In this document: piece after piece, positions 1 through 6,934 of the stretch
Layout of the letters: every line of letters begins with the position of its first letter
How positions within the stretch are numbered: the first letter of the stretch is position 1
Source: Agrobacterium arsenijevicii
GTDB lineage: Bacteria; Pseudomonadota; Alphaproteobacteria; Rhizobiales; Rhizobiaceae
Assembly (NCBI GenBank): GCA_000949895.1
Contig: JWIT01000023.1
Coordinates: forward strand, 1 to 54,426
Direction: 5' to 3'
DNA length: 54,426 nucleotides
Position numbers and translations under genes: made by a program
Notes under the pieces: generated by a model
The model's input: the letters and a program-made list of their open reading frames with translations, nothing else
What the model was told of the DNA's origin: nothing
Databases searched by the model: none

Positions 1-14
1 CCCTCAAACCCCAC

Positions 15-1724
15 TTACTTAGCCCGCTCTTCCAACACCCGATTGGCCGCCGAAACAATCGCTTCCAGCGACGCGCCAACAATATTGGTATTAACCCCGG
101 CGCCGAACAGCTTGCCGCCCGGATGCTCCATCTCGACATAGGCGATGGCCGACGCATTCGAGCCATGCTGCAGCGAGTGCTCGGAATAATCGTTCACCGA
201 CAGGTCGATGCCGAGATAGACCGACAGCGCATTGATGAACCCATCGATCGGACCGGTTCCCTTGCCCTCGATGCGCTTCACTTCACCATTGTCGGTAATT
301 TCGGCGGCAACGATGCGCACGCCCTTGAAATCGCCGGCCGGATAGGTGTGGTGATCGACAAACTTGATGCGTGCATTCGGCTGCGTCACATAACGCTCCA
401 TAAAGCGCTCATAGATGCGCTTGGCCGGCAGTTCCACGCCCTCTTCATCGGTAATGCGCTGGATGTCCTCGCGGAATTCCACCTGCAGATTGCGCGGCAG
501 GTTGATGCCGTAATCCTGCTGCAGGATATAGGCGATGCCGCCCTTGCCGGACTGCGAGTTGATGCGAATGATCGCCTCGTAGGAGCGGCCGACATCCTTC
601 GGATCGATCGGCAGATAGGGCACTTCCCAGACGGGATGATTGGCGACCTTGATCGCCTTCATGCCCTTGTTGATCGCATCCTGATGCGAGCCGGAAAACG
701 CCGTGTAGACCAGTTCGCCGACATAAGGGTGACGTTCAGGGATCGTCATCTCGTTGGAATATTCGTAGACCGCCTTGATACGCTCGATATCGCGGCAATC
801 CAGCTCCGGATCAACGCCCTGCGTGTACATGTTCAGCGCCAGCGTCACGACGTCGACGTTACCGGTGCGCTCGCCATTGCCGAACAGCGTGCCTTCGACG
901 CGGTCCGCACCGGCCATCAGGCCGAGTTCCGTCGCAGCGATGCCCGTGCCGCGGTCATTATGCGGGTGCAGGGAGATGATGACGTTTTCGCGATTGTCGA
1001 TATTGCGGCACATCCATTCGATCTGGTCGGCATAGATATTCGGCGTCGCCATTTCCACCGTCGACGGCAGGTTCAGGATCAGCTTGTTGTCCGGCGTCGG
1101 CTTCACCACCTCAACAACGGCGTTGCAGATTTCCAGCGCCACTTCCAGCTCAGTGCCGGTAAAGCTCTCAGGCGAATATTCGAAGCGGAAACCGCCGCCG
1201 GCCTTGGCCGCCATGTCGGTGATCATCTTCGCCGCATCGACCGCAATCTGCTTGATGCCGTGCACATCCTTGCCGAACACCACGCGACGCTGCAATTCCG
1301 AGGTGGAATTGTAGAAGTGGATGATCGGTTTGTTGGCGCCTTGCAGCGCTTCGAAGGTGCGGGTGATCAGTTCCGGGCGGCACTGCACCAGCACCTGCAG
1401 GGAAACGTCGTCAGGCACATTGCCTTCTTCCACGCACCAGCGGGCAAAATCGAAGTCCGTCTGCGAGGCGGAAGGAAAACCGATTTCTATTTCCTTGAAG
1501 CCCATTTCGAGCAGCAGCTTGAACATCCGGGCCTTGCGGTCGTGACCCATGGGGTTGACCAGCGACTGGTTACCGTCGCGCAGGTCCACCGAACACCAGA
1601 TCGGCGCCTTGTCGATGGTCTTGCCCGGCCATGTGCGGTCAGGAATATTGATGGTCGGGTAAGGGCGATACTTGACGTTCGCGTCCGACATGCCCTTGGA
1701 AATATTGGTGATCTTGCCGTCCAT
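15..1724 (-). CDS. leuA: 2-isopropylmalate synthase
   Basis: Condenses acetyl-CoA with 2-ketoisovalerate, the first committed step of leucine synthesis, in the cytoplasm. The 569-residue product has the full length of the type-2 LeuA family. The N-terminal TIM barrel shows WCSVDLRDGNQ (about residues 43-53) with the metal-binding Asp, and HPHNDRG near residue 252 with the second metal site. The C-terminal 130 residues form the LeuA dimer/allosteric domain (VRIVAAEITDNGEVKRIEG, then HGSNASAIAYVEM). The start is set by AAGGAGG eight bases upstream of ATG. The gene is transcribed alone, preceded by a leader peptide and an attenuator-like hairpin, so leucine supply probably controls it. Only 14 bases follow the stop codon in this window, so its terminator is not seen. 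Confidence 0.97.
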   Translation of the reverse strand: MDGKITNISKGMSDANVKYRPYPTINIPDRTWPGKTIDKAPIWCSVDLRDGNQSLVNPMGHDRKARMFKLLLEMGFKEIEIGFPSASQTDFDFARWCVEEGNVPDDVSLQVLVQCRPELITRTFEALQGANKPIIHFYNSTSELQRRVVFGKDVHGIKQIAVDAAKMITDMAAKAGGGFRFEYSPESFTGTELEVALEICNAVVEVVKPTPDNKLILNLPSTVEMATPNIYADQIEWMCRNIDNRENVIISLHPHNDRGTGIAATELGLMAGADRVEGTLFGNGERTGNVDVVTLALNMYTQGVDPELDCRDIERIKAVYEYSNEMTIPERHPYVGELVYTAFSGSHQDAINKGMKAIKVANHPVWEVPYLPIDPKDVGRSYEAIIRINSQSGKGGIAYILQQDYGINLPRNLQVEFREDIQRITDEEGVELPAKRIYERFMERYVTQPNARIKFVDHHTYPAGDFKGVRIVAAEITDNGEVKRIEGKGTGPIDGFINALSVYLGIDLSVNDYSEHSLQHGSNASAIAYVEMEHPGGKLFGAGVNTNIVGASLEAIVSAANRVLEERAK

Positions 1725-1820
1725 TTCGCTTCCTCCTTGCGCAGTCCGCGGGCTTCTCGAGCCATCGGCGGGTGCGCGGCCCTCAAGGGCCTAAATCCAG
1801 TATAAAATGAGATTTCGAGA

Positions 1821-1867
1821 TGAGGAGCGTTTGCGCCAGCGGGCTTTCGGCCGCCGGGCGCTCCTCA
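1821..1867 (-). promoter_or_regulatory. Candidate leuA attenuator hairpin
   Basis: A perfect 9-base inverted repeat (TGAGGAGCG with CGCTCCTCA), enclosing a GC-rich internal hairpin, lies between the leader stop codon and leuA. A competing pairing, GCCGGG with CCCGGC, overlaps the 5' arm and could act as the alternative structure. A T-rich stretch (CTCATTTTATA) follows about 10 bases after the stem rather than directly. A second perfect hairpin, GGCCC-TTGA-GGGCC, lies nearer leuA. The attenuation role is inferred. Confidence 0.5.
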
Positions 1868-1984
1868 CTGGACCCGGCAACCGCGTGTAAGGTCGAGGCT
1901 AAGAAGCGAGAGTGCACCGCACGGAGAGGCGTTCGCAGAAATCTGCGCGCTCATGCCGGAAATGGTTGCGATGCTGTTGCTCAT
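1865..1984 (-). CDS. Putative leucine leader peptide (leuL-type uORF)
   Basis: A 39-codon reading frame upstream of leuA. Its second half is leucine-rich (ALSLLSLDLTRG, five Leu in eight residues), as expected for a ribosome-stalling leader peptide. It has no Shine-Dalgarno sequence. Its ATG lies eight bases after a near-consensus -10 box, so transcription probably begins at or within a base or two of the A of ATG, giving a leaderless message. The stop codon lies inside the 5' arm of the following inverted repeat, the geometry needed to couple translation to the choice of hairpin. An internal ATG at 1954 is a possible alternative start. The function is inferred from position and composition; the peptide itself is not a conserved domain. 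Confidence 0.7.
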   Translation of the reverse strand: MSNSIATISGMSAQISANASPCGALSLLSLDLTRGCRVQ

Positions 1985-1991
1985 GGCGACG

Positions 1992-2020
1992 TGTATAAAC
2001 AGCGGCTGGCGGTCTGACAA
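1992..2020 (-). promoter_or_regulatory. Sigma-70-type promoter of the leuA leader
   Basis: On the minus strand TTGTCA (2020-2015), a 17-base spacer, and TATACA (1997-1992). Both hexamers are one base from the sigma-70 consensus and the spacing is ideal. The expected start site is at about 1984-1985, that is, at the ATG of the leader peptide. Confidence 0.75.
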
Positions 2021-2042
2021 GTGATCTTGTTGTCTTCTGACC

Positions 2043-2285
2043 CTATTTTGCGCGCTGATTGTTCTCCAGCTTTTCCGATATCCATTTGATGATCAGGGCC
2101 TCGCGCGTCGTTCCAAGGCGTGCCGCTTCCGCATCCACCTGACGCAAAATCCCGTTCGGCAGGTCGAAATGCGCGTGCTCCACATCCTTCCCGGGACGGC
2201 TGGCCTGCGACCAGTCGACATAGTCGTCGATGTCTTCACCATCGTCGAATTTTTTGTCGAAATCTTCAGCGCTGATAGTCTTCAT
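2043..2285 (-). CDS. brnA: BrnA-family antitoxin
   Basis: An 80-residue protein with an acidic N-terminus (SAEDFDKKFDDGEDIDDYVDW) and a C-terminal ribbon-helix-helix-like segment (LPNGILRQVDAEAARLGTTREALIIKWISEKL). This is the usual plan of BrnA antitoxins, which neutralise BrnT by binding it through the N-terminal half and repress their own operon through the RHH fold. ATG at 2285 gives the family's normal length; upstream in-frame Met codons fall within the toxin gene. The frame overlaps the end of the upstream toxin gene by 20 bases, typical of a toxin-antitoxin pair translated from one mRNA, with the toxin gene first as in known brnTA loci. Confidence 0.85.
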   Translation of the reverse strand: MKTISAEDFDKKFDDGEDIDDYVDWSQASRPGKDVEHAHFDLPNGILRQVDAEAARLGTTREALIIKWISEKLENNQRAK

Positions 2286-2535
2286 ACCGCTGCTTCTCCT
2301 TGTCTCTGGAGCGCCTGACGGAAATGATCCGCAATCGGCCGTTTCTGTAGGTGTAAACGGCGCTCCAGCACTTGCCGCGCAATTGCGCGACCATAATATA
2401 CCGCTCTTCCGTGGTGGTTTCGAGAGGTGCGATAAGTCTTTTCTCGTCAAGCCAAAGCGCCTTTGCCTCAACGAAATCTATTCCATGTTTGTCTTTATTG
2501 CTTTCGCTTTTGGCGAGATCGAATTCGAAATCCAT
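2266..2535 (-). CDS. brnT: BrnT-family ribonuclease toxin
   Basis: An 89-residue type II toxin. It opens with the family signature FEFDLAKSESNKDKHGIDF (the D-x-x-K-S-x-x-N-x-x-K-H-G pattern), followed by FVEAKALWLD, ERYIMVAQLRGKCWSAVYTYR and the conserved C-terminal RIISVRRSRDKEKQRYE. BrnT toxins fold like RelE RNases and block translation. Length and all signature blocks are intact, so the toxin looks functional. It is co-directional with brnA and overlaps it. The upstream gap to benE is only 34 bases of AT-rich sequence, where its promoter or operator should lie. Confidence 0.88.
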   Translation of the reverse strand: MDFEFDLAKSESNKDKHGIDFVEAKALWLDEKRLIAPLETTTEERYIMVAQLRGKCWSAVYTYRNGRLRIISVRRSRDKEKQRYEDYQR

Positions 2536-2569
2536 AAATAATTTATCTTTAAAACAATAAGCACCCTAT

Positions 2570-3748
2570 CTAACCACGTTTCACCACCCGCTGCAACGCC
2601 ATCATCAACCCGCCACCGATCAGCCCCCAGAAGGCCCCGGAAACGCCTGCGAAAGACAAGCCGGATGCGGTGATGAGGAAGGTAATCGCCGCCGCTTCTC
2701 GCGTCTCCGGTTCCTTGAAGGCTGCGACGGCGGAGCCGGAAAAGGCGCCCACCAGCGCAAGCCCCGCCACCGCCTGAATGAGGATGGGCGGCGCCAGCGC
2801 CACGAAGGCCGTGACCGCACCCGCCAGCAGGCCAAAGATGATGTAACCGACACCGGCGATGATCGCCGCCCAGTAACGCCGCTTCGGATCAGGATGGGCA
2901 TCCTCGCCCGCACACATCGCGGCCGTGATTGCGGCAAGATTGACCGCATGGCCACCGAAGGGCGCTGAAAGCAGTGAGAAGAAACCGCTCGCGGCGAAAA
3001 GCGGTCCCGGCTGCGGATCGTAATGGTTGACCTTCAGCACCGCGATACCGGGAATATTCTGCGAGGCCATGGTGACGATGAAGAGCGGTAGCGCAATGGA
3101 GACGACGGCATGCAGGCTGAAGACGGGCGTTACCCACTCCATCGGCGGCGTCAGCGATTGCGCCACGCTGTCCAGCGCCCCCGCGGGAATATCAATACCG
3201 AAGATCATCACCAGCACGAAGGCCGCAAGCGCCACAGGCACGGCGAAAAGCCGCCGGAAGGCCCCCACCACGATCCAGGCGAGAATGATCGGCAGGCCGA
3301 ACGCCGGGTTGAAGCCGATAGCCTTGATCGGTGCGTAACACAGGCCGATGATGACCCCGGACAGCATGGCGTTGGCCAGCGGCGCTGGAATGGAGGCAAC
3401 GGCCCTTCCGAGCGGCCTGAACAGGCCGGCAATGATGATCAATATGGCGCAGACGACAAACCCGCCGACGGCTGCCGGAAAACCGCCCTCGATAACCCCT
3501 GTGGTCGCCAGCAGGGCGCCGCCGGGTGTCGACCACGCCATGCTGATCGGCATCCGTGTGGCAACGGACAGAAGGATGGCACACAGGCCCATCGCCACCG
3601 AAAGCACCATCAGCCCGGATGCCGCCTGGAAATCCGTCGCGCCGACAGCCTTCAGGCCCTGCAGGATGACGGCGAAAGAGCTGGCGAAGCCGACAAAGGC
3701 GGTCAGGCACCCCATGAACAGGCTCTGGACGGAAAAATCTCTCAGCAT
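2570..3748 (-). CDS. benE: Benzoate/H+ symporter, BenE family
   Basis: An inner-membrane protein of 392 residues made almost entirely of hydrophobic helices (about 11-12), matching the BenE family of aromatic-acid/proton symporters. Recognisable blocks are the N-terminal FSVQSLFMGCLTAFVGFASS, the MPISMAWSTPGGALLATTG segment, and the family-typical SAPFGGHAVNLAAITAAMC with a following GEDAHPDPKRRYWAA loop. No benzoate-degradation genes (benABCD, catechol enzymes) accompany it here, so the substrate is uncertain and it may be an orphan aromatic-acid transporter. The start has only a weak Shine-Dalgarno sequence; ATG at 3748 is chosen because the first helix begins directly after it. Confidence 0.88.
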   Translation of the reverse strand: MLRDFSVQSLFMGCLTAFVGFASSFAVILQGLKAVGATDFQAASGLMVLSVAMGLCAILLSVATRMPISMAWSTPGGALLATTGVIEGGFPAAVGGFVVCAILIIIAGLFRPLGRAVASIPAPLANAMLSGVIIGLCYAPIKAIGFNPAFGLPIILAWIVVGAFRRLFAVPVALAAFVLVMIFGIDIPAGALDSVAQSLTPPMEWVTPVFSLHAVVSIALPLFIVTMASQNIPGIAVLKVNHYDPQPGPLFAASGFFSLLSAPFGGHAVNLAAITAAMCAGEDAHPDPKRRYWAAIIAGVGYIIFGLLAGAVTAFVALAPPILIQAVAGLALVGAFSGSAVAAFKEPETREAAAITFLITASGLSFAGVSGAFWGLIGGGLMMALQRVVKRG

Positions 3749-4015
3749 AAAAGCACTCTACGGCCTGCTGGCTGTCGCGGAAGACGCATAGCGGTCTGCA
3801 TTGGCGACAGGCAGAAACAAAACTTGCAAGGTGGAGCGCGAATCCGCGAACGGCAACACGCTTTGGATGAGCATTGATATCATTCTGGATCAAAAAAGAC
3901 GCTGCTTGGCAAGATAAGTCACCGGACTTCAGGTACGGCGGCATGGAAAACGTCATCAAAGTTTAGCGGCAGGGCGCTAATCCTCCCGGCATACGCCACA
4001 AGAGGGACACTCGCC

Positions 4016-5098
4016 ATGCTTCGCATCGTCACCATCGCCGCTTGTTGTTTTGCGGCCCTTCCGGTCGCAGCGCAAACCCCGCCAGCCCCGACTTTTCTCG
4101 GCCAGATCGTCGTGCCTTCGGGCCTCTCCATCAACGGCGTCGCATTCGGCGGCATTTCCGATCTGACCTTTGACAGCCAGACCGGCCGTTATTTCGCGAT
4201 CTCCGATGACCGGGTTGAAAATGGTCCGGCCCGTTATTACGAGCTGGAACTGGCCGTGACCAAAGGCGCGGTTTCCCTGAACATCGCCGCCATGCACGAG
4301 TTGAAGGACGAGACCGGGGCGGCCTTCGCACCGAAGGGTATCGATGCGGAAGGGATCGCGCTCGACCGCAAAGGGGGCAAGCTTTACTGGTCCTCTGAAC
4401 GCGACCTGAAAAACCAGCCAGCCCTTTATGTCTCGGATATCGATGGCGGCAACGTGAAGCGGCTGGAACTGCCCGATGCCTATCTCGTCGATGATACAAA
4501 GACCAAGGGCGTGCAGAACAATCTTGCCTTCGAGGGGCTGACTTTAGCCTCCGGCCGGCTCATCGCCGCCACGGAAAATGCGTTGATCCAGGACGGTCAG
4601 AAGGCGACACCACAGGCCGGCAGTCCGGCCCGCATCCTCGTGATCGACACCGCGACGCTGAAACCGGTCGCCGAGCACGTCTATGTGACCGAGGCGATCT
4701 CCAAGACCCCCACCGCAGCCGCCGAACCGAAATATAACGATAACGGTCTTTCGGCCATAGAAGCCTTGCCGGATGGTCGGTTTGTGGTCGTGGAACGCAA
4801 CTTCGCCTCCGGCGTCGGCAACCATATCCGCTTTTTCATCGCCGACTTCTCAGGCGCGGAAAACATCCTCGGCAAGGACAAGATCGACGCTGCAAATGTG
4901 CGCAGCGTATCGAAAACGCCGTGGTTCGAAATCAACGAAGGCGATTTCGGCCTCGATATCGACAATATCGAAAGCTTCGCATTCGGACCGGTGGTGGATG
5001 GCAAGCAGCTTTTCTTCATCGCCTCGGACGACAATTTCAATCCCCAGCAATTCACCCAGTTTATCGCATTCGCAGTGCCCGCCAATTTGGGCCAGTGA
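4016..5098 (+). CDS. Secreted esterase-like/phytase-like protein
   Basis: A 360-residue exported protein with a clear signal peptide (MLRIVTIAACCFAALPVAAQ, cleavage after about residue 20). The mature part matches the phytase-like or esterase-like family (PF13449 type), a probable beta-propeller: GGISDLTFDSQTGRYFAISDD, then DAEGIALDRKGGKLYWSSE, LAFEGLTLASGRLIAATENAL, and IESFAFGPVVDGKQLFFIASDDN near the C-terminus. These acidic blocks are the expected calcium- or substrate-binding loops. Activity on phytate is not established for most members. It is a single gene, convergent with the nrsF-sigma operon. Shine-Dalgarno AGGG precedes the ATG. Confidence 0.85.
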   Translation: MLRIVTIAACCFAALPVAAQTPPAPTFLGQIVVPSGLSINGVAFGGISDLTFDSQTGRYFAISDDRVENGPARYYELELAVTKGAVSLNIAAMHELKDETGAAFAPKGIDAEGIALDRKGGKLYWSSERDLKNQPALYVSDIDGGNVKRLELPDAYLVDDTKTKGVQNNLAFEGLTLASGRLIAATENALIQDGQKATPQAGSPARILVIDTATLKPVAEHVYVTEAISKTPTAAAEPKYNDNGLSAIEALPDGRFVVVERNFASGVGNHIRFFIADFSGAENILGKDKIDAANVRSVSKTPWFEINEGDFGLDIDNIESFAFGPVVDGKQLFFIASDDNFNPQQFTQFIAFAVPANLGQ

Positions 5099-5110
5099 AA
5101 CACTCGACAG

Positions 5111-5147
5111 CGAAAATACCGGCTCGGAACAATGTTCGAGCCGGTAT
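5111..5147 (-). terminator. Terminator of the sigma/nrsF operon
   Basis: A perfect 11-base stem (ataccggctcg with cgagccggtat) around a 10-base loop. Read on the minus strand it is followed by a short T run (ATTTTCG), so it most likely ends the nrsF transcript and may also slow transcription from the convergent esterase gene. Confidence 0.7.
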
Positions 5148-5180
5148 CAGCAACTGACGCGATGCGGCAAAAGATGCGCT

Positions 5181-5825
5181 TCACCAGCGGAGCAGGCGCG
5201 AACCGGTCACAGCGCCGATCAGGCCGGTCAGGAGAATGCCCAGGGAATACCAGATCAGCACGAAAGCCATGCCGTTTTCGGTGCAGAACCAGGAATAGAC
5301 CCAGGCTCCGGCCGCACCAGCCGCAATGCCCGCGACAAAACCGGCCAGCGCCGGGTCAGCGGGGGCAGCGCGCTTCAGAACTGCAAAATTCGCCAAAAAC
5401 ATCGGAAGCGCGAAAGCAACGATCAGAAATGGGCAATGCAGCGCCGATGATCCCAGAACAAGCGTCCTGTAATTGTCCGGAAAAGCAAACCCCAGCTGGA
5501 CGAGCGCAATCGCCGCCATCGCGACGAAAATCAACCCAAGCCAGACAAAAAGGCAGCCGCTGCTCCCGTCAGGACGGGCAAGGCGGCTGACAGCGAAAAA
5601 CGTAGTCAGGGCCAGCAGGGCATTATAGGCGGACTTGATCCAGAAACCAACGTCGGTCAAGGCGTCGTGCATATCGACACGCAGCCCGAGAATGACGAGC
5701 ATCAGCAGCAGCGAAACGCCAAGCGCGGGCACAACGGCAAACGCCAGCCGACGTTCCACAGCCAAGGCGGGCACGGGCTTGAGACCGGTCGCCAGTTGTT
5801 CGATGATGTCTTCCGTCTTCCTCAC
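5181..5825 (-). CDS. nrsF: NrsF/DUF1109-family anti-sigma factor
   Basis: A 214-residue protein with about six membrane helices after a short cytoplasmic N-terminus (MRKTEDIIEQLATGLKPVPA), the DUF1109 plan. In Caulobacter the homologue NrsF binds and restrains the ECF factor sigma-F at the membrane. Two cysteines, C131 (SALHCPF) and C181 (YSWFCTEN), stand in the second half; from memory these are at the same positions as the Cys pair reported to matter for Caulobacter NrsF. The frame starts with GTG and overlaps the sigma-factor stop codon by four bases (GTGA), so the two are translationally coupled. The metal or redox signal is inferred from the homologue, not from this sequence. Confidence 0.88.
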   Translation of the reverse strand: MRKTEDIIEQLATGLKPVPALAVERRLAFAVVPALGVSLLLMLVILGLRVDMHDALTDVGFWIKSAYNALLALTTFFAVSRLARPDGSSGCLFVWLGLIFVAMAAIALVQLGFAFPDNYRTLVLGSSALHCPFLIVAFALPMFLANFAVLKRAAPADPALAGFVAGIAAGAAGAWVYSWFCTENGMAFVLIWYSLGILLTGLIGAVTGSRLLRW

Positions 5826-6370
5826 GTCTCGCCTCGCAACTTTGCCGCCAGGATTTTCAGCGTCCTGTGAATGCCGACCCTCGCCGCAAGCTCGGTCTGG
5901 CCGGATTTTTTTGCCGCTTCGGCGATGGACTGACCTTCGAGCTTCACCCTGCGAATGAGCTCGCGTTGCCGCTCCGGCAACTCGTCGAGCAACCGCTCCA
6001 CATCCATGCGCGCCGTGACGGCATCGACAGACGTGCCCGCTTCCAGCGTCTCATCGAGTTCGACTTCCGCCAGCATGCGCGCGCCCCTGCCACGATAGTG
6101 GTCGATGAGTTTGTAGCGCGCTATCGAAAAGAACCAGGCCGTGAACGGTCGCGCACGATCATAGGTTTCGCGCTTGGCATGCAGCGACAGCAGGGTTTCC
6201 TGTACGAGATCTTCCACATCCCCCCGCGAAGCGGCCCCCATGCGCCGGTCGAAATAGGCGATAAGCAGCCTGCGCAAGGTATGGAGCAAATGCCTGTAGG
6301 CGCTTTCGTCCCCGTCAAGGGAACGCAGCATCAGCATTTTTAATGTCTCTTCCGAAAGGCTGCCTGTCAT
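5822..6370 (-). CDS. ECF sigma factor (sigma-F-like)
   Basis: A 182-residue extracytoplasmic-function sigma factor. Region 2 is seen as VEDLVQETLLSLHAKRETYD followed by ARPFTAWFFSIARYKLIDHYR. Region 4 is LLDELPERQRELIRRVKLEGQSIAEAA, then a helix-turn-helix ending GIHRTLKILAAKLRG. It forms a coupled operon with the membrane anti-sigma gene nrsF. The start used is the ATG at 6370; a GTG at 6376 in the same frame would add two residues, and neither has a good Shine-Dalgarno sequence. An ECF-type motif (GTAAC-N16-CGAA) just upstream matches the one before the divergent Met-rich gene, so the factor probably activates its own operon. Confidence 0.9.
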   Translation of the reverse strand: MTGSLSEETLKMLMLRSLDGDESAYRHLLHTLRRLLIAYFDRRMGAASRGDVEDLVQETLLSLHAKRETYDRARPFTAWFFSIARYKLIDHYRGRGARMLAEVELDETLEAGTSVDAVTARMDVERLLDELPERQRELIRRVKLEGQSIAEAAKKSGQTELAARVGIHRTLKILAAKLRGET

Positions 6371-6386
6371 CGTCACTATCGGTTTA

Positions 6387-6411
6387 TTCGCAATCGGCGG
6401 GATATTGTTAC
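6387..6411 (-). promoter_or_regulatory. ECF (sigma-F-type) promoter of the sigma/nrsF operon
   Basis: On the minus strand GTAAC (6411-6407), 16 bases, CGAA (6390-6387). It agrees with the Caulobacter sigma-F motif GTAACC-N16-CGAA apart from the last -35 base and a spacer one base shorter. The expected transcription start falls about 5-10 bases before the sigma start codon. Confidence 0.6.
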
Positions 6412-6465
6412 ATAATGGCTTTTAAAAAATCTCGCTCGAAGATGCCGTCACAAACGCGTGAAGAT

Positions 6466-6491
6466 GTAACGGCCGGCCGCTCCTAACCGAA
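6466..6491 (+). promoter_or_regulatory. ECF (sigma-F-type) promoter of the MXKDX gene
   Basis: GTAACG (6466-6471), exactly 16 bases, CGAA (6488-6491). This matches the Caulobacter sigma-F consensus GTAACC-N16-CGAA with one mismatch and lies 65 bases upstream of the Met-rich protein's start codon. It is divergent from the similar motif serving the sigma gene. Confidence 0.65.
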
Positions 6492-6555
6492 TGGATAATC
6501 GTGGACCGCGGCACAACGCCGGCGGACATTCAACGACGTCCAGAGGAGACCTTCC

Positions 6556-6804
6556 ATGACCCGCATTTTTGCCGCCCTCGCTACCGCTTCCATGCTGTCC
6601 GTTCTTTCTTTCGCAGGCATCGCCCATGCCGACAGCATGAAAACCGATACGATGAAAATGCACCACGACACCATGAAGACGCAGACGATGAAAAAGGGCG
6701 GCATGTCCATGGCGGCCAAAAAGGACTGCATGCACAAGGCTGACATGGAAATGAACAAGATGAAAAAAGCCCACATGATGAAGACCTGCGACACGATGAA
6801 ATGA
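6556..6804 (+). CDS. Secreted pentapeptide MXKDX-repeat protein
   Basis: An 82-residue exported protein: signal peptide MTRIFAALATASMLSVLSFAGIAHA, then a mature part built of degenerate M-x-K-x-D/H repeats (MKTDTMKMHHDTMKTQTMKK). It is extremely rich in Met, Lys, His and Asp, with two Cys. The family is known by the repeat; its biochemical role is not established. Methionine plus histidine clusters suggest binding of soft metals such as Cu(I) in the periplasm, or scavenging of oxidants, which would fit control by an NrsF-type ECF system. Shine-Dalgarno AGAGGAGA lies upstream of the ATG. It is divergent from the sigma/nrsF operon with a matching ECF promoter. Confidence 0.85.
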   Translation: MTRIFAALATASMLSVLSFAGIAHADSMKTDTMKMHHDTMKTQTMKKGGMSMAAKKDCMHKADMEMNKMKKAHMMKTCDTMK

Positions 6805-6877
6805 TGCAAGCGAAATGATGCCGGCTCAACATCCGGCCTGCGTGACCGGGAACCGGGCGTATCCCCCGGCCTGAACG

Positions 6878-6914
6878 GAAAAAGCCCGTGCCGGTTTTCA
6901 CCGACACGGGCTTT
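6878..6914 (-). terminator. Terminator of clpP
   Basis: A stem AAAGCCCGTG/CACGGGCTTT extended by an imperfect CCGGTTTTCACCGA loop. On the minus strand it ends in TTTTTCC, a good Rho-independent terminator for the clpP transcript; it may also stop the convergent MXKDX mRNA. Confidence 0.8.
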
Positions 6915-6934
6915 CTCAAACGAAAGTCAAAAAC

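Noticed and set aside
123..1805. Long plus-strand open frame (560 codons) opposite leuA
   Set aside because: It is the mirror of leuA in GC-rich DNA; composition is rich in Arg, His, Asp and Val with no recognisable domain, and leuA matches its family over the whole length.
3192..3959. Minus-strand frame overlapping benE and its upstream region
   Set aside because: It is a different frame of the same strand as benE, and benE's membrane-protein pattern matches the BenE family over its full length.
6421..6480. Second -35/-10 pair in the sigma/MXKDX intergenic region
   Set aside because: AT-rich TTTAAAAAAT could pass as a -10, but no -35 fits; the two ECF motifs explain the region better.
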